Source: Cellulomonas palmilytica (GTDB taxonomy: Bacteria > Actinomycetota > Actinomycetes > Actinomycetales > Cellulomonadaceae). Taken from it: DNA of 64,000 bases. The notes under the pieces are model-generated. The model ran no database searches. It was not told the DNA's origin and saw nothing but the letters and a program-made list of their open reading frames with translations. Made by a program: the position numbers and the translations under genes. Shown here one piece after another: positions 16,251-24,877 of the stretch. Location of the stretch: contig NZ_CP062221.1 in NCBI RefSeq assembly GCF_021590045.1, positions 434,001 through 498,000 on the forward strand. Reading direction: 5' to 3'. How positions within the stretch are numbered: position 1 is the first letter of the stretch; each line of letters opens with the position of its first letter.

Positions 16251-16523
16251 ATGCCTGGTCGACGTGATCCCGGTCCGAGCGTCAAGGACTCCGAGCTGTA
16301 CGAGGAGCTCCGCGACGAGGGCAACAGCAAGGAGAAGTCCGCGCGCATCGCCAACGCGGCGGCGGCGCGGGGACGCTCGTCGGTGGGCAAGAAGGGCGGC
16401 GAGTCCGGCTCGTACGACGACTGGACGGTCGAGGACCTGCGCAAGCGCGCGAGCGAGCTCGGCATCGGGGGCCGCTCGAGCATGAACAAGTCCGACCTGA
16501 TCGACGCCCTCCGCCACCACTGA
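16251..16523 (+). CDS. small protein with Rho N-terminal-like SAP domain (DUF7218-like)
   Basis: A 90-residue basic protein. The first half (PSVKDSELYEELRDEGNSKE, then KSARIANAAAARGRSSVG) resembles DUF7218, from memory. The second half (DWTVEDLRKRASELGIGGRS, then SMNKSDLIDALRHH) is a Rho_N/SAP-like helix-extended loop-helix that binds nucleic acid in related proteins. It starts at ATG 16251 with GAGGAGG 5 nt before. TAGCGT at 16217-16222 provides a promoter with a leader of about 22 nt. A DNA- or RNA-binding, possibly stress-related, role is an inference. Confidence 0.8.
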   Translation: MPGRRDPGPSVKDSELYEELRDEGNSKEKSARIANAAAARGRSSVGKKGGESGSYDDWTVEDLRKRASELGIGGRSSMNKSDLIDALRHH

Positions 16524-16563
16524 CCCCGCCCCCCGGCGGCGGGGGTCGCGCATCCGTCGTGAG

Positions 16564-16623
16564 GTCGTGCGTTTCTCGTGAAGTCGTGCAGACAAACGCA
16601 CGAGTTGGCGAGAGACGCACGAC
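16564..16623. repeat. intergenic palindromic repeat, copy 3
   Basis: GTCGTGCGTTTCTCG (16564-16578) pairs with CGAGAGACGCACGAC (16609-16623) with one mismatch, and TCGTGC/GCACGA form an inner hairpin. The left arm also occurs in copy 1. It lies in the 281-base gap between two plus-strand genes. Confidence 0.75.
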
Positions 16624-16804
16624 TTCACGGGAGATGCGCGACCAGCCTGCGCGCGCACATCCGCCGCGGGCACCGCCTTCCCCGTATCCGGACGTACCGG
16701 TCGGCGTCTCGCCGGGCCTTGCGCCGAACGGGGCACGTCGGGAGGTGCGCGCGTCGGCGAGGTCTACGCTCGCGCCGACACAAGCCCCGCGACGAGGACG
16801 AGCG

Positions 16805-18304
16805 ATGCGCGCCACCCACCCGACCGACACCCGGCGACGCCGCCGCCCCGCCCTGTTCATGGCGCTCGCCGTCGTCCTGGTCGGCACGCTGCTCATCCCC
16901 GCCGCACCCGCCGCAGCGACGGTCGGAGGGCTCGTCGGCAGGCTCGTCTACGAGGGGGTCGACCCCCTCGCGGTCACCCCGCAGGTCTGCATCCGGCGAT
17001 TGACCAGCCCCAAGGTCTCGACGTGCGTGCGCGCCCGGGGCAACGCGTACCAGCTGCCGGACGCCGTCCCCACCGGGCAGTACCAGTTGAGTGTGGGCGG
17101 CTTCATGCTCGAGGGCTACCTCCCCGTAGTCCACCGGTTCTCCGTCACGTCCTCCACCCGCGTGCTGCCGACCGCCACGATCAGCGTCGGCAAGCCGATC
17201 ACCGGCCTGGTGAAGGACGTCTATGGCCGCCCGGTGGTCGGGGCCGTCGTCAGCGCCCGCAGCGAGGCGCGGGCGACGTACGGCGCCGGGGACTCCGGCG
17301 AGGAGAAGTGGACGCACACGGACCTGGAGGGCCGGTTCGCGGTCCCCGCACGGCCGGGTTGGACCTACACCGTCAGCGTCGCCGGGAGGTACGTCAGGTG
17401 GGGCGTCCGCGCGGGCGAGGACCTGGTGCTGCGGATGCCGGGCAAGGGCGCGAGCAGCCTGACCGCGACGCTCCTAACCGACGAGGAGCGCAAGGCCCGG
17501 CTCGAGGTCGAGGTGCACGGGCCCGACGCCTGGGGCGGTAGGGTCACCGTCGTCGAGGACGGCAGGGTGGTCGGCCAGGAAACCATCGCCGGCGGCATGG
17601 GCGTCGTCTCGTTGCGCACCCTGGCCGCGGGCAGGCACGTCGTGTGGGTCGTCTTCTCGGGCACGCTGGACCAGGCTCCCGCGCGCATCAAGCGCACGCT
17701 CACGATCACGCAGCCGCTCCCGTCCGTGTCGGACACCACGATCGTCGGCCAGGTGCGGCGGCACGACGGGCGCCCGGCGAAGGACGTCACCGTCCGGGCC
17801 GTCCAGGTGCCGTGCGGCGCGATCCCGAGACTCCCGGTGCTCGACCCCGCACCCGTGCGCAGCCGCAGCGAGTCGATCTTCCAGATCCCGACGCACCCGC
17901 TGGGCTGCTACGACCTGTCCGCGACGGTCGACGGCGAGCTGGTCCGCCAACGGGCGGTCGCCGGCACCCGCCACGACGTGGTCCTCATGCCCAAGGACAC
18001 CCGCGCCGTCCCGACGCACACCTACGTCCGCGCGCCCTCACGGACGACGTCGGGCACCCCGGCGACCATCAAGGTCGGCATGCAGCGGGCGACCGGCGGG
18101 CGCTGGCCCGTGCAGGGGAAGGTCGTGCTGATGGAGGGCACCCGCGCGCTGTCGTCGGCGACGCTCGGGACCTCGCCCGTGGTCGAGCTGCGGATGCCCC
18201 GCACCGCGTCGGTCGGGACGCACACCTACCGGGTCGTGTTCCGACCGGCCGCCGGGTTCGGGGCGAGCCAGGCGACCGCCACGGTCACCGTCGCGCAGCG
18301 ATGA
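16805..18304 (+). CDS. secreted protein with carboxypeptidase-regulatory / Ig-like repeats
   Basis: A 499-residue exported protein. The signal peptide is RRRRRP, a hydrophobic core, then PAAPAAA near residue 37. The mature part is a chain of beta-sandwich units: TVGGLVGRLVYEGVDPLAV, ITGLVKDVYGRPVVGAVVSA (carboxypeptidase regulatory-like), TIVGQVRRHDGRPAKDVTVR (a second such unit), and a C-terminal bacterial Ig-like unit around GTPATIKVGMQRATGG ending GTHTYRVVFRP. No wall anchor is seen. It probably has a binding or structural role outside the cell. ATG 16805 follows GAGGACGAG; TACGCT at 16774-16779 is a possible -10. Confidence 0.75.
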   Translation: MRATHPTDTRRRRRPALFMALAVVLVGTLLIPAAPAAATVGGLVGRLVYEGVDPLAVTPQVCIRRLTSPKVSTCVRARGNAYQLPDAVPTGQYQLSVGGFMLEGYLPVVHRFSVTSSTRVLPTATISVGKPITGLVKDVYGRPVVGAVVSARSEARATYGAGDSGEEKWTHTDLEGRFAVPARPGWTYTVSVAGRYVRWGVRAGEDLVLRMPGKGASSLTATLLTDEERKARLEVEVHGPDAWGGRVTVVEDGRVVGQETIAGGMGVVSLRTLAAGRHVVWVVFSGTLDQAPARIKRTLTITQPLPSVSDTTIVGQVRRHDGRPAKDVTVRAVQVPCGAIPRLPVLDPAPVRSRSESIFQIPTHPLGCYDLSATVDGELVRQRAVAGTRHDVVLMPKDTRAVPTHTYVRAPSRTTSGTPATIKVGMQRATGGRWPVQGKVVLMEGTRALSSATLGTSPVVELRMPRTASVGTHTYRVVFRPAAGFGASQATATVTVAQR

Positions 18305-18345
18305 CCGCGGCCGGCGACCGCCCGGCTGCGCCCGGCCGCGCCGTC

Positions 18346-18351
18346 TAGGCT
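18346..18351 (+). promoter_or_regulatory. -10 hexamer TAGGCT of the DinB gene
   Basis: TAGGCT lies 6 nt before the GTG at 18358. Leaderless. Confidence 0.5.
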
Positions 18352-18357
18352 CTGCGG

Positions 18358-18891
18358 GTGCTCACGACCGACCGCGTCGACCCGCCCTCGTCCGCCGACG
18401 GGCCGACGACGCTGCTGACGTTCCTCGACTTCCACCGCCGCACGCTGCTGCAGAAGGTCGACGGCCTGGACGCCGCGGGGCTCGCGGCGACGCTGGGCCC
18501 GTCGACGATCACGCTCGGCGGCCTGCTGCACCACCTCGCGTACGTCGAGGACCACTGGTTCGGCGTGGTGCTGCACGGCGACGCCCCGGGCGCGTGGTGG
18601 GCGGACGCCGACTGGGCCGCGGACCGGGACTGGGAGTGGACGGCGGCGCGCACGCTGTCCCCCGACGAGCTGCGGCACCGGTTCGTGACGACCGCGGCGC
18701 GCAGCGACGAGCGGATCGCCGCGGCGCTGGCCGCGGGCGGGCTCGACGCGGTCGCGCACCGGCGGGACCGGGACACGGGCGAGCCGGTGAGCCTACGGTG
18801 GATCCTGGTGCACCTGGTCGAGGAGTACGCGCGGCACAACGGCCACGCGGACCTCATCCGCGAGTCGGTCGACGGCCTGACGGGCGAGTGA
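18358..18891 (+). CDS. DinB family protein (DUF664)
   Basis: A 177-residue four-helix-bundle protein of the DinB/DUF664 type. The metal-site histidines are visible at TLGGLLHHLAYVEDHW (helix 2) and in WILVHLVEEYARHNGHADLI (last helix). Actinobacterial members include thiol-dependent transferases, but most have no known substrate. The GTG at 18358 is supported by TAGGCT 6 nt before it. It converges with the methyltransferase gene, 14 nt away. Confidence 0.85.
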   Translation: MLTTDRVDPPSSADGPTTLLTFLDFHRRTLLQKVDGLDAAGLAATLGPSTITLGGLLHHLAYVEDHWFGVVLHGDAPGAWWADADWAADRDWEWTAARTLSPDELRHRFVTTAARSDERIAAALAAGGLDAVAHRRDRDTGEPVSLRWILVHLVEEYARHNGHADLIRESVDGLTGE

Positions 18892-18905
18892 CGTGGCCGG
18901 ACGCG

Positions 18906-19667
18906 TCAGGACTCGAGCCGGTAGACCGAGACGTGCGAGCGTGAGTCGGCGGTGAACGGGGCGCCCGACCAGTCGGCGTGCCGGCTCTCGAGCGCGAACC
19001 CCGCGAGCCGCCCCATGAGGTCGAGCTCGGCGGGCCACACGTACCGGTGCCGGCTGCGCAGCACCCGCGCGGAGCCCTCCGGCAGCGCGTGCTCGTCGCC
19101 GAACCACACGTGGTTCGAGACGACCTGCTGCTCGAGGGTGTCGTACGTGTCGACGCCCAGGTACCCGGGCGACGCGGAGAACACCGTGGCGTCCGCGCCC
19201 GGTGGCAGGGTGCGCAGCTGCGGCACCCACAGCTCGACGACGAACCGCCCGCCCGGGGCGAGGTGCGCCGCGGCGTTGGCGAAGCACGCGACCTGCGCGT
19301 CCTGCGTCAGCAGGTTGGAGATCGAGTTGTAGACGACGTAGACGAGCGAGAACTCCCCGGGCACGCGCGTCGTCGTCATGTCCCCGACGAGCACGGGGAG
19401 GGTGTCCTCGTCGACCTTGCCGCGCAGCACGCCGACCATCGCCGGCGAGTAGTCGATGCCCGCGACGGGCACGCCACGCTCGGCCAACGGGACGGCGACA
19501 CGGCCGGTGCCGACCGCGAGCTCGAGCGCGCGGCCGCCATCCGCGAGCGCGGCGAGGCGGTCGACGGTCGCGGCGAGCAGCTCCGGGGCGAACATCCCCT
19601 CGCCGGGGGTGTCGTACGTCGCCGCGGCGTCCTCGCCCCATCCGTCGGCGACCGGGTCGGTGGTCAT
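18906..19667 (-). CDS. class I SAM-dependent methyltransferase
   Basis: A 253-residue cytoplasmic Rossmann-type methyltransferase. Motif I is ALELAVGTGRVAVPLAERG, with VAGIDYSPAMV after it (acidic ribose-binding Asp), and motif IV falls near FSLVYVVYNSISNL. The C-terminal half (DTLEQQVVSNHVWF) is the substrate cap. It is small-molecule-like; the substrate is unknown. ATG at 19667 follows GGGGG directly, and CATCGT sits 6 nt before it as a weak -10. The ProA-like gene lies upstream on the same strand, separated by 50 nt. Confidence 0.85.
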   Translation of the reverse strand: MTTDPVADGWGEDAAATYDTPGEGMFAPELLAATVDRLAALADGGRALELAVGTGRVAVPLAERGVPVAGIDYSPAMVGVLRGKVDEDTLPVLVGDMTTTRVPGEFSLVYVVYNSISNLLTQDAQVACFANAAAHLAPGGRFVVELWVPQLRTLPPGADATVFSASPGYLGVDTYDTLEQQVVSNHVWFGDEHALPEGSARVLRSRHRYVWPAELDLMGRLAGFALESRHADWSGAPFTADSRSHVSVYRLES

Positions 19668-19717
19668 CCCCCGACGATGCTGACCCGGGCGCGGCCGGGT
19701 CAACGCCTTTTGCCGGG

Positions 19718-21226
19718 TCAGCGGTGCTGGTCCGTGGCGGTGCTCGCGACGAGCCGGCGCGTGGTCAGGTCCGCGCCCGTGAGCACGCCCGCGCGGCCGA
19801 GCAGGCGGCCGTGCTCCCAGTTGGACAGGCCGAGCTCCGGCTGGTTCAGCGCGTACTGGCCGTCGACCCAGCGCGTGAACCCGTCGCCGACGAACGGCGC
19901 GTCGACCGCGTCGAGGAACGCGCGCCACGCGTCGGCGTCGGTCCCGACGAGCGAGGCGACGAACCGCGGCGAGTGCGCGTTGAACAGCGCGACGGCCCGC
20001 GCGACGTCCTCGACGACGACGAGCGAGAGCTCGGGGGTGTTCTCCCACTCCCACTCGCGCCCGAGCTCGTCGGACTCCAGCAGGGACGCGCGCGGCTCGG
20101 GCACGACTCCCTCGGCGCGGTGCACGTCGATCGTGCGCTCGAGCTCGCCCGCGGGCAGCCACTGCTCGCTGCCGCGCACCACGTGCACGCGCGCGACGCC
20201 CCCGCGCGCGGCGGCGGCCTCGTCGGCGGCGGCCAGCAGCACCGGGACCAGCTCGGCGGCGCGCGACGCGGGGATCGCGGCGACGTTGAGCGTGTTGCAG
20301 ACCTTGCGGTCGAGCGAGTTCCTGACGACGGCCGCGAAGCGCTCGGTGTCCGCGCTCGGGTCCGCCACCAGCCACGCGCCGCCCGTGCCGTGCGCGCTCA
20401 CCGGCGTGCCCGCCTGGCGCGCGACCGCCGCGAGCTGCGCGACCGCCGCACCCGAGCCGCGCACGACCGCGAGGGACAGGCGACGGTCGGAGAACAGCGC
20501 CCAGCCCGCGGAGCGCTCGCGGCTCGTGACCAGGCTGATCGCACCGGCGGGCAGACCCGACGCGCGCAGCGCCGGGTCGAGCGCGCCGTCGACGATCGCG
20601 GTCGCGGTGCCGAGCGCGTCGCCGCCGATGCGCAGCACCGCGGTGTTGCCGGTCGCGAGGACGCCCGCGGCGTCCGCGAGCACGTTCGGCCGACCCTCGA
20701 ACACGAAGCCGATCACGCCCAGCGGCGCGGTCACCACGTCGACGTGCCAGTCGGGGTGCGTGACGCGCGGCGACTCGACCTGGTCGCTCGCGGCCTTCTC
20801 GACGAGGTCCGCCCAGCCACGCAGGCCCTCGGCCATCTGGTCGCGCACGCCCGCGTCGATGCGCAGCCGCGTCGTCGAGCGGCCCAGCCCCTCGGCGCGG
20901 GCCACGTCCGCCGCGTTCGCGTCCGCGATCGCGTCCCACGCGGCGACGAGCCCGTCGGCGAACGCCCGGTAGAACGCGGCGACGCGGTCCGCGGCGACGG
21001 TGCGCATCGCGGCCGCGGCGGCCACGGCCGCGTCGACGCTCGTCGTCACCGCGGCGGACACGGCCGCCGGCACGTGCAGGAGCGCACCGTCGTCGTGCAC
21101 CACGTACAGGCGGTCACCCGGCTGGAACGCGGCCGCGAGCGCGTCGTCGACCGTGGTGAACCGATCCCCGCCGAACGGCACGAGCGTGCCCGCGGTGAGC
21201 TGCGTGAGCTGTCCTGTCGTCGTCAT
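19718..21226 (-). CDS. ProA-like aldehyde dehydrogenase with N-terminal extension
   Basis: A 502-residue aldehyde-dehydrogenase-fold protein closest to gamma-glutamyl phosphate reductase (ProA). It carries APLGVIGFVFEGRPNV, the hallmark of ProA, and the catalytic cysteine in DRKVCNTLN, followed by EWENTPELSLVVVE. ProA proteins are usually about 415 residues. Here an extra N-terminal part of about 75 residues (GGDRFTTVDDALAAAFQPGD and RLYVVHDDGALLHVP) precedes the family core. No proB or obg lies nearby, so a role in proline synthesis is uncertain; it may act on another acyl phosphate or aldehyde. ATG at 21226 with AAGG upstream. Confidence 0.75.
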   Translation of the reverse strand: MTTTGQLTQLTAGTLVPFGGDRFTTVDDALAAAFQPGDRLYVVHDDGALLHVPAAVSAAVTTSVDAAVAAAAAMRTVAADRVAAFYRAFADGLVAAWDAIADANAADVARAEGLGRSTTRLRIDAGVRDQMAEGLRGWADLVEKAASDQVESPRVTHPDWHVDVVTAPLGVIGFVFEGRPNVLADAAGVLATGNTAVLRIGGDALGTATAIVDGALDPALRASGLPAGAISLVTSRERSAGWALFSDRRLSLAVVRGSGAAVAQLAAVARQAGTPVSAHGTGGAWLVADPSADTERFAAVVRNSLDRKVCNTLNVAAIPASRAAELVPVLLAAADEAAAARGGVARVHVVRGSEQWLPAGELERTIDVHRAEGVVPEPRASLLESDELGREWEWENTPELSLVVVEDVARAVALFNAHSPRFVASLVGTDADAWRAFLDAVDAPFVGDGFTRWVDGQYALNQPELGLSNWEHGRLLGRAGVLTGADLTTRRLVASTATDQHR

Positions 21227-21374
21227 GGTCCGGCCTTCGGGTCGCGTGCTCGTCGGGTCTGCGGGTCGTCGCGGGTCTGCGCGGGCGCGGCGTCCAGGGC
21301 ACAGCCTGCCCTGCGCGTCGTCGTGCGCGCCGCCCGCGTCCATTGTGCGGTGCACGAGAGAGGAAGATGGGGGC

Positions 21375-22151
21375 GTGATCGAGATCCTCACCCCCGCCGA
21401 GGTCGACAAGGCGCGTGCCACCGGCGCGCTCGTCGGCGCGATCCTGCAGAGCGTCAGGGCCCGCGCGACCGTCGGGACGAACCTGCTGGAGATCGACCGC
21501 TGGGCGCACGAGATGATCGACGCCGCGGGCGCGGAGTCCTGCTACGTCGACTACGCGCCGTCGTTCGGGCGCGGCCCGTTCGGCCACTACATCTGCACGT
21601 CGGTCAACGACGCCGTGCTGCACGGGCTGCCGCACGACTACCGGCTCGCCGACGGCGACCTGCTGACGCTGGACCTCGCGGTGCTGCTCGACGGCATCGC
21701 CGCCGACGCGGCCGTCAGCTTCGTCGTCGGCACCCCGCGGCACGACGAGGACCTCGCCCTGGTCGACGCGACCGAGCGCGCCCTGCGCGCGGGCATCGCC
21801 GCCGCCCGCCCCGGCGCACGCATCGGGGACCTGTCGCACGCGATCGGGACCGTGCTGACCGCCGCCGGCTACCCCGTGAACACCGAGTTCGGCGGGCACG
21901 GCATCGGCTCGACCATGCACCAGGACCCGCACGTCACGAACATCGGCCGGCCCGGCCGGGGCTACACGCTGCGGCCCGGCCTCCTGCTCGCGCTCGAGCC
22001 GTGGGTCATGCTCGACACCGACGAGCTCGTCGTCGACGACGACGGCTGGACCCTGCGCAGCGCCACGGGCTGCCGCACCGCGCACACCGAGCACACCATC
22101 GCCATCACGGAGTCGGGCGCCGAGATCCTCACGCTGCCGCCGGACGCGTGA
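21375..22151 (+). CDS. map: methionine aminopeptidase, type I-like
   Basis: A 258-residue enzyme that removes the initiator methionine. The pita-bread fold ligands are visible: Asp in LTLDLAVLLDGIAADAAVSF (first Asp, then Asp of GIAADAA), His in FGGHGIGSTMHQDPHV, Glu in LLALEPWVM, and Glu in HTEHTIAIT. It is a paralogue-type MetAP with LDL in place of the usual IDV. The GTG at 21375 has AGAGGAAG upstream and GAAGAT 6 nt before it. It diverges from the ProA-like gene, with a 148-bp shared upstream region. Confidence 0.88.
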   Translation: MIEILTPAEVDKARATGALVGAILQSVRARATVGTNLLEIDRWAHEMIDAAGAESCYVDYAPSFGRGPFGHYICTSVNDAVLHGLPHDYRLADGDLLTLDLAVLLDGIAADAAVSFVVGTPRHDEDLALVDATERALRAGIAAARPGARIGDLSHAIGTVLTAAGYPVNTEFGGHGIGSTMHQDPHVTNIGRPGRGYTLRPGLLLALEPWVMLDTDELVVDDDGWTLRSATGCRTAHTEHTIAITESGAEILTLPPDA

Positions 22152-22193
22152 GGCCGCACCGGCGTCGGCGCCGTGGTCCCGACCGCGTGCATC

Positions 22194-22223
22194 GGTCGTC
22201 CAGGTGCCGGTCGTCCAGGTGCC
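22194..22223. repeat. perfect 15-bp tandem duplication
   Basis: GGTCGTCCAGGTGCC occurs twice in direct succession, just upstream of the -10 of the GNAT gene at 22245. It may be a slippage product. Confidence 0.7.
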
Positions 22224-22232
22224 CGGTCGGCC

Positions 22233-22238
22233 TATCGT
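22233..22238 (+). promoter_or_regulatory. -10 hexamer TATCGT of the GNAT gene
   Basis: TATCGT lies 6 nt before the GTG at 22245. Leaderless. Confidence 0.5.
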
Positions 22239-22244
22239 GCTGGC

Positions 22245-22763
22245 GTGTCCCACTTCGCGGAGTACCGACCGAGCGCGCACGGATCGCGTGACGCGACGCT
22301 CGTCGTCCGCGACGCCCTGCCCGGCGACGTCGACGGGATCGCCCGCGTCGCGCGGACTCGCGGCGGTGAGCACGTCGGGCTCGAGGGCCGGCTCAGCGCG
22401 TGGGTGGACGACGACGAGCGGGTGGTGGTGGTCGCCTGCCACGACGAGGTGGTCGGCTGGTCGTCGGCGTCCCGCATGGCCGGTCACGACGACGCACCCG
22501 ACGGCTGGTACGTCTCCTCGCTGACCGTCGACCCGGCGTGGCGACGCCGAGGCGCGGGCGACCGGCTGCTCGCGGCCGTGGTCGCGGCGACCGGGTCCCG
22601 CAGCCCCGTGCTGCGCTCGATCGTCAACGCGACGAACAACGCCTCGATCGACCTGCACACGGCTCACGGGTTCGTCGAGGAGGCACGCGGCTCGTCGTTC
22701 GCGGGCGTCACGTTCCAGGGCGGCGTGGGCGTCCTGCTCCGTCGCGGCCCCACCGACACCTGA
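22245..22763 (+). CDS. GNAT family N-acetyltransferase
   Basis: A 172-residue single GNAT domain. It opens with VVRDALPGDVDGIARVA. The acetyl-CoA loop is WRRRGAGDRLL after VSSLTVDPA, and the C-terminal NATNNASIDLHTAHGF contains the usual Asn and Tyr/His positions. The substrate is unknown. The start at GTG 22245 is fixed by TATCGT 6 nt upstream. A 15-bp tandem duplication lies directly before the promoter. Confidence 0.85.
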   Translation: MSHFAEYRPSAHGSRDATLVVRDALPGDVDGIARVARTRGGEHVGLEGRLSAWVDDDERVVVVACHDEVVGWSSASRMAGHDDAPDGWYVSSLTVDPAWRRRGAGDRLLAAVVAATGSRSPVLRSIVNATNNASIDLHTAHGFVEEARGSSFAGVTFQGGVGVLLRRGPTDT

Positions 22764-22821
22764 CGCCCGACGCCCGGGTCGTGTCTCGCCCGAGCTCGGG
22801 CGTTCGTGGCACCCTCGGCGC

Positions 22822-23127
22822 ATGACCGAGCCGCAGGAGCCACGCAGGCCCGCTGCCACCGCCCGCGAGACGTTCACCCACGAGCTGCGCCGGGCCGGCA
22901 AGGACACCGCGGTCGGGTTCCTGGAGGACGTGCTGTACGGCCTGCTCGTGCTCGTCGTCCTCGTCGCGCTCGTCGGCGGTGGCGCCGCGCTCGGCTCCGC
23001 GACCGGCATCGGCGCGGTCGTGGGCGGGCTCCTCGGCGCCGGGCTGTTCGCCGTGGCCGCCATCGCGTTCCTCGTCAAGGGCGGCGCGGCCGCCGTGCGC
23101 GAGCTACGCGGCGAGCGCCACCGCTGA
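22822..23127 (+). CDS. small membrane protein of unknown function (101 aa)
   Basis: A 101-residue protein with a charged cytoplasmic N-terminus (to about residue 35) and two adjacent hydrophobic helices (about 38-56 and 58-85), the second Gly-rich (GIGAVVGGLLGAGLF), ending in a basic tail ELRGERHR. CACCCT lies 6 nt before the ATG. The stop codon lies in a hairpin shared with the convergent AAA gene. I do not recognise the family. Confidence 0.7.
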   Translation: MTEPQEPRRPAATARETFTHELRRAGKDTAVGFLEDVLYGLLVLVVLVALVGGGAALGSATGIGAVVGGLLGAGLFAVAAIAFLVKGGAAAVRELRGERHR

Positions 23128-23150
23128 CGCTCCCGCGCCGGGAGGTCAGC
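23123..23150. terminator. hairpin containing both convergent stop codons
   Basis: GCTGAC..CTCCC (23123-23134) pairs with GGGAG.GTCAGC (23140-23150) around GCGCC. The stop codons of the plus-strand gene (23125-23127) and of the minus-strand AAA gene (23146-23148) are part of the stem. Confidence 0.6.
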
Positions 23151-24531
23151 GCGCCGGGACGGCCTTCGCGTGCGCGGCGTAGGTCGCGGCCACCACACCC
23201 TGCTCGATCTCGGCCCCTGAGAACCCGGCGGACGCGGCGACGAGCGGCGCGAGGTCCTCGTCGCGCAGCGTGAGGCCACGGCGCGACGCGTGCAGCCGCA
23301 CGAGTGCGGCACGGGCGGGCTCGTCGGGCAGGTCGACGAAGAACAGCTCGTCGAACCGGCCCTTGCGAACCAGCTCGGGCGGCAGCGCGGAGATGTCGTT
23401 CGCGGTGGCCGTCACGAACACCGACGAGCGGCGGTCCGCGAGCCACGTGAGGAACGTGCCGAGCACGCGCCGCGCGGACCCGCCGTCGCCGTCGGACGAC
23501 GCGACGGCCTTCTCGATCTCGTCGATCCACAGCACGCACGGCGCGAGCGCGTCCGCCGCCGCGAGCGCGTCCCGCAGCCGCCGCTCGGACTCGCCCACGT
23601 ACTTGTCGTGCACGCCCGCGAGGTCGAGCCGCAGCAGCGGCACCCCGAGGATCGACGCGGCGGCGCGCGCCGCGAGCGACTTGCCGCACCCCTGCACGCC
23701 CAGCAGCAGCACGCCGCGCGGCGCGTCGAGGTGCGGCGCCGAGCCGTCGAGCGCGGGGCGGCGCAGCGTCAGCCAGTGCAGCACGCGGTCGAGGCCGACC
23801 ACGTCGTCGGGACCCACCGTCGCGTACTCGTAGGACAGGACGCCGTCCGCCGCGAGCGCGTCGAACCGTGCGCGCTCCACGACCGGGACGTCGCGGTGCG
23901 TGATCGCGCCGTCGTCCACCACGGCCCCGCGCGCCAGGCGCGCGACGTCGCTGCGGGACAGCCCCGCGAGCCGCCGCACGAGCAGGTCACGCGCGTGCGG
24001 GTCGACGTGCGGGAAGGCACCCGTCGCCGCCGACCAGCCGGCGACGGTCTCGTCCACGATCGCCGCGCGCTCGGCCGCCGACGGGAACGCGACCGGCACG
24101 CGCACGGCCAGGTGCTCGAGCTCGTGCGGCAGGTCGACCGTGCGGGACACCAGGACGATCGTGCTGCGCCGCTCTGCCGGAACCTGCGCGATGTCCTTGA
24201 GCAGCCGCACGACCACCGGGTCGTCGAACCACGGGTGCAGGTCGAGCAGCACGTACGTGGCCGGCGCGCCGCTCTCGACGACGCCGCGCAGCATCGTCGT
24301 CGCGTCCGCGTTGTGCCGCTGCGCCGAGCCGAGCTCGACGTCGAGGCGCCGCAGCCCCTCCGTGACGCTCCACCGGAACACCGGCCGCCCGCCCGGGCCG
24401 CCTGCCGCGCGCGCCTGGGACCGCACGACGAGCGTGACCGCGGCGTCCTCGTCGGCGGTCTCCAGCACGACGACGGGCGTGCGGGCAGCGATGAGCGCCG
24501 CGACGTCGTCGCGCGAACCGTCCGGGACCAC
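23146..24531 (-). CDS. Ycf46-like AAA ATPase
   Basis: A 461-residue cytoplasmic ATPase. The C-terminal AAA module has Walker A GVQGCGKS (278-285), Walker B VLWIDEIEK (333-341; Asp337, Glu338), sensor region TATAND and the arginine region RKGRFDELF. The N-terminal half is an inactive-looking P-loop-like domain (LDLHPWFDDPVVVRLLKDIA) as in Ycf46 proteins. Ycf46 members are reported in cyanobacteria and elsewhere in carbon-uptake regulation; the role in actinobacteria is unknown. The GTG at 24531 is supported by TATCGT 6 nt upstream. Longer frames are low-complexity. Confidence 0.82.
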   Translation of the reverse strand: MVPDGSRDDVAALIAARTPVVVLETADEDAAVTLVVRSQARAAGGPGGRPVFRWSVTEGLRRLDVELGSAQRHNADATTMLRGVVESGAPATYVLLDLHPWFDDPVVVRLLKDIAQVPAERRSTIVLVSRTVDLPHELEHLAVRVPVAFPSAAERAAIVDETVAGWSAATGAFPHVDPHARDLLVRRLAGLSRSDVARLARGAVVDDGAITHRDVPVVERARFDALAADGVLSYEYATVGPDDVVGLDRVLHWLTLRRPALDGSAPHLDAPRGVLLLGVQGCGKSLAARAAASILGVPLLRLDLAGVHDKYVGESERRLRDALAAADALAPCVLWIDEIEKAVASSDGDGGSARRVLGTFLTWLADRRSSVFVTATANDISALPPELVRKGRFDELFFVDLPDEPARAALVRLHASRRGLTLRDEDLAPLVAASAGFSGAEIEQGVVAATYAAHAKAVPAR

Positions 24532-24537
24532 GCCGCG

Positions 24538-24543
24538 ACGATA
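24538..24543 (-). promoter_or_regulatory. -10 hexamer TATCGT of the AAA gene
   Basis: TATCGT lies 6 nt before the GTG at 24531. Leaderless. Confidence 0.5.
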
Positions 24544-24659
24544 GCGGCCCGCCGACCGGCCACCCGCCCGCGCCCTCCCCGACGACCCCCCACCACCCGA
24601 TCGCCACACCCCCACCCGCCTGCCCACCGCCGCCCGCCTGCCCACCGCTGCCCGGTCGC

Positions 24660-24805
24660 GGATCGCTCGCCAGGTCACGCATGGCTCGCCGGTCGAGTCG
24701 CTCGGTAGGTCGGGAGTTGCTCGGTGGGTCGCGCGTTGCTGGGAAGGTCGCGTAGATGACTGCGCGACCTACCGGGAAGCACGCGACCCACCGACGGATG
24801 CGCGA
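24660..24805. repeat. intergenic palindromic repeat, copy 4 (nested)
   Basis: In the 346-base gap 24532-24877 the outer arms CGGTGGGTCGCG (24722-24733) and CGCGACCCACCG (24782-24793) enclose AGGTCGCG (24745-24752) and CGCGACCT (24763-24770) around a 10-nt loop. Related words (GGTCGCG, GGTAGGTCG) repeat to the left from 24660. The rest of the gap is C- and G-rich low-complexity DNA without a gene. Confidence 0.7.
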
Positions 24806-24877
24806 CCTCGTGGAGCGGGGGGGGCGGGGAGCGGTGGGCGGGCCCGGGGGGCCAGGGTCAGGGTCAGGTGGTGACGG

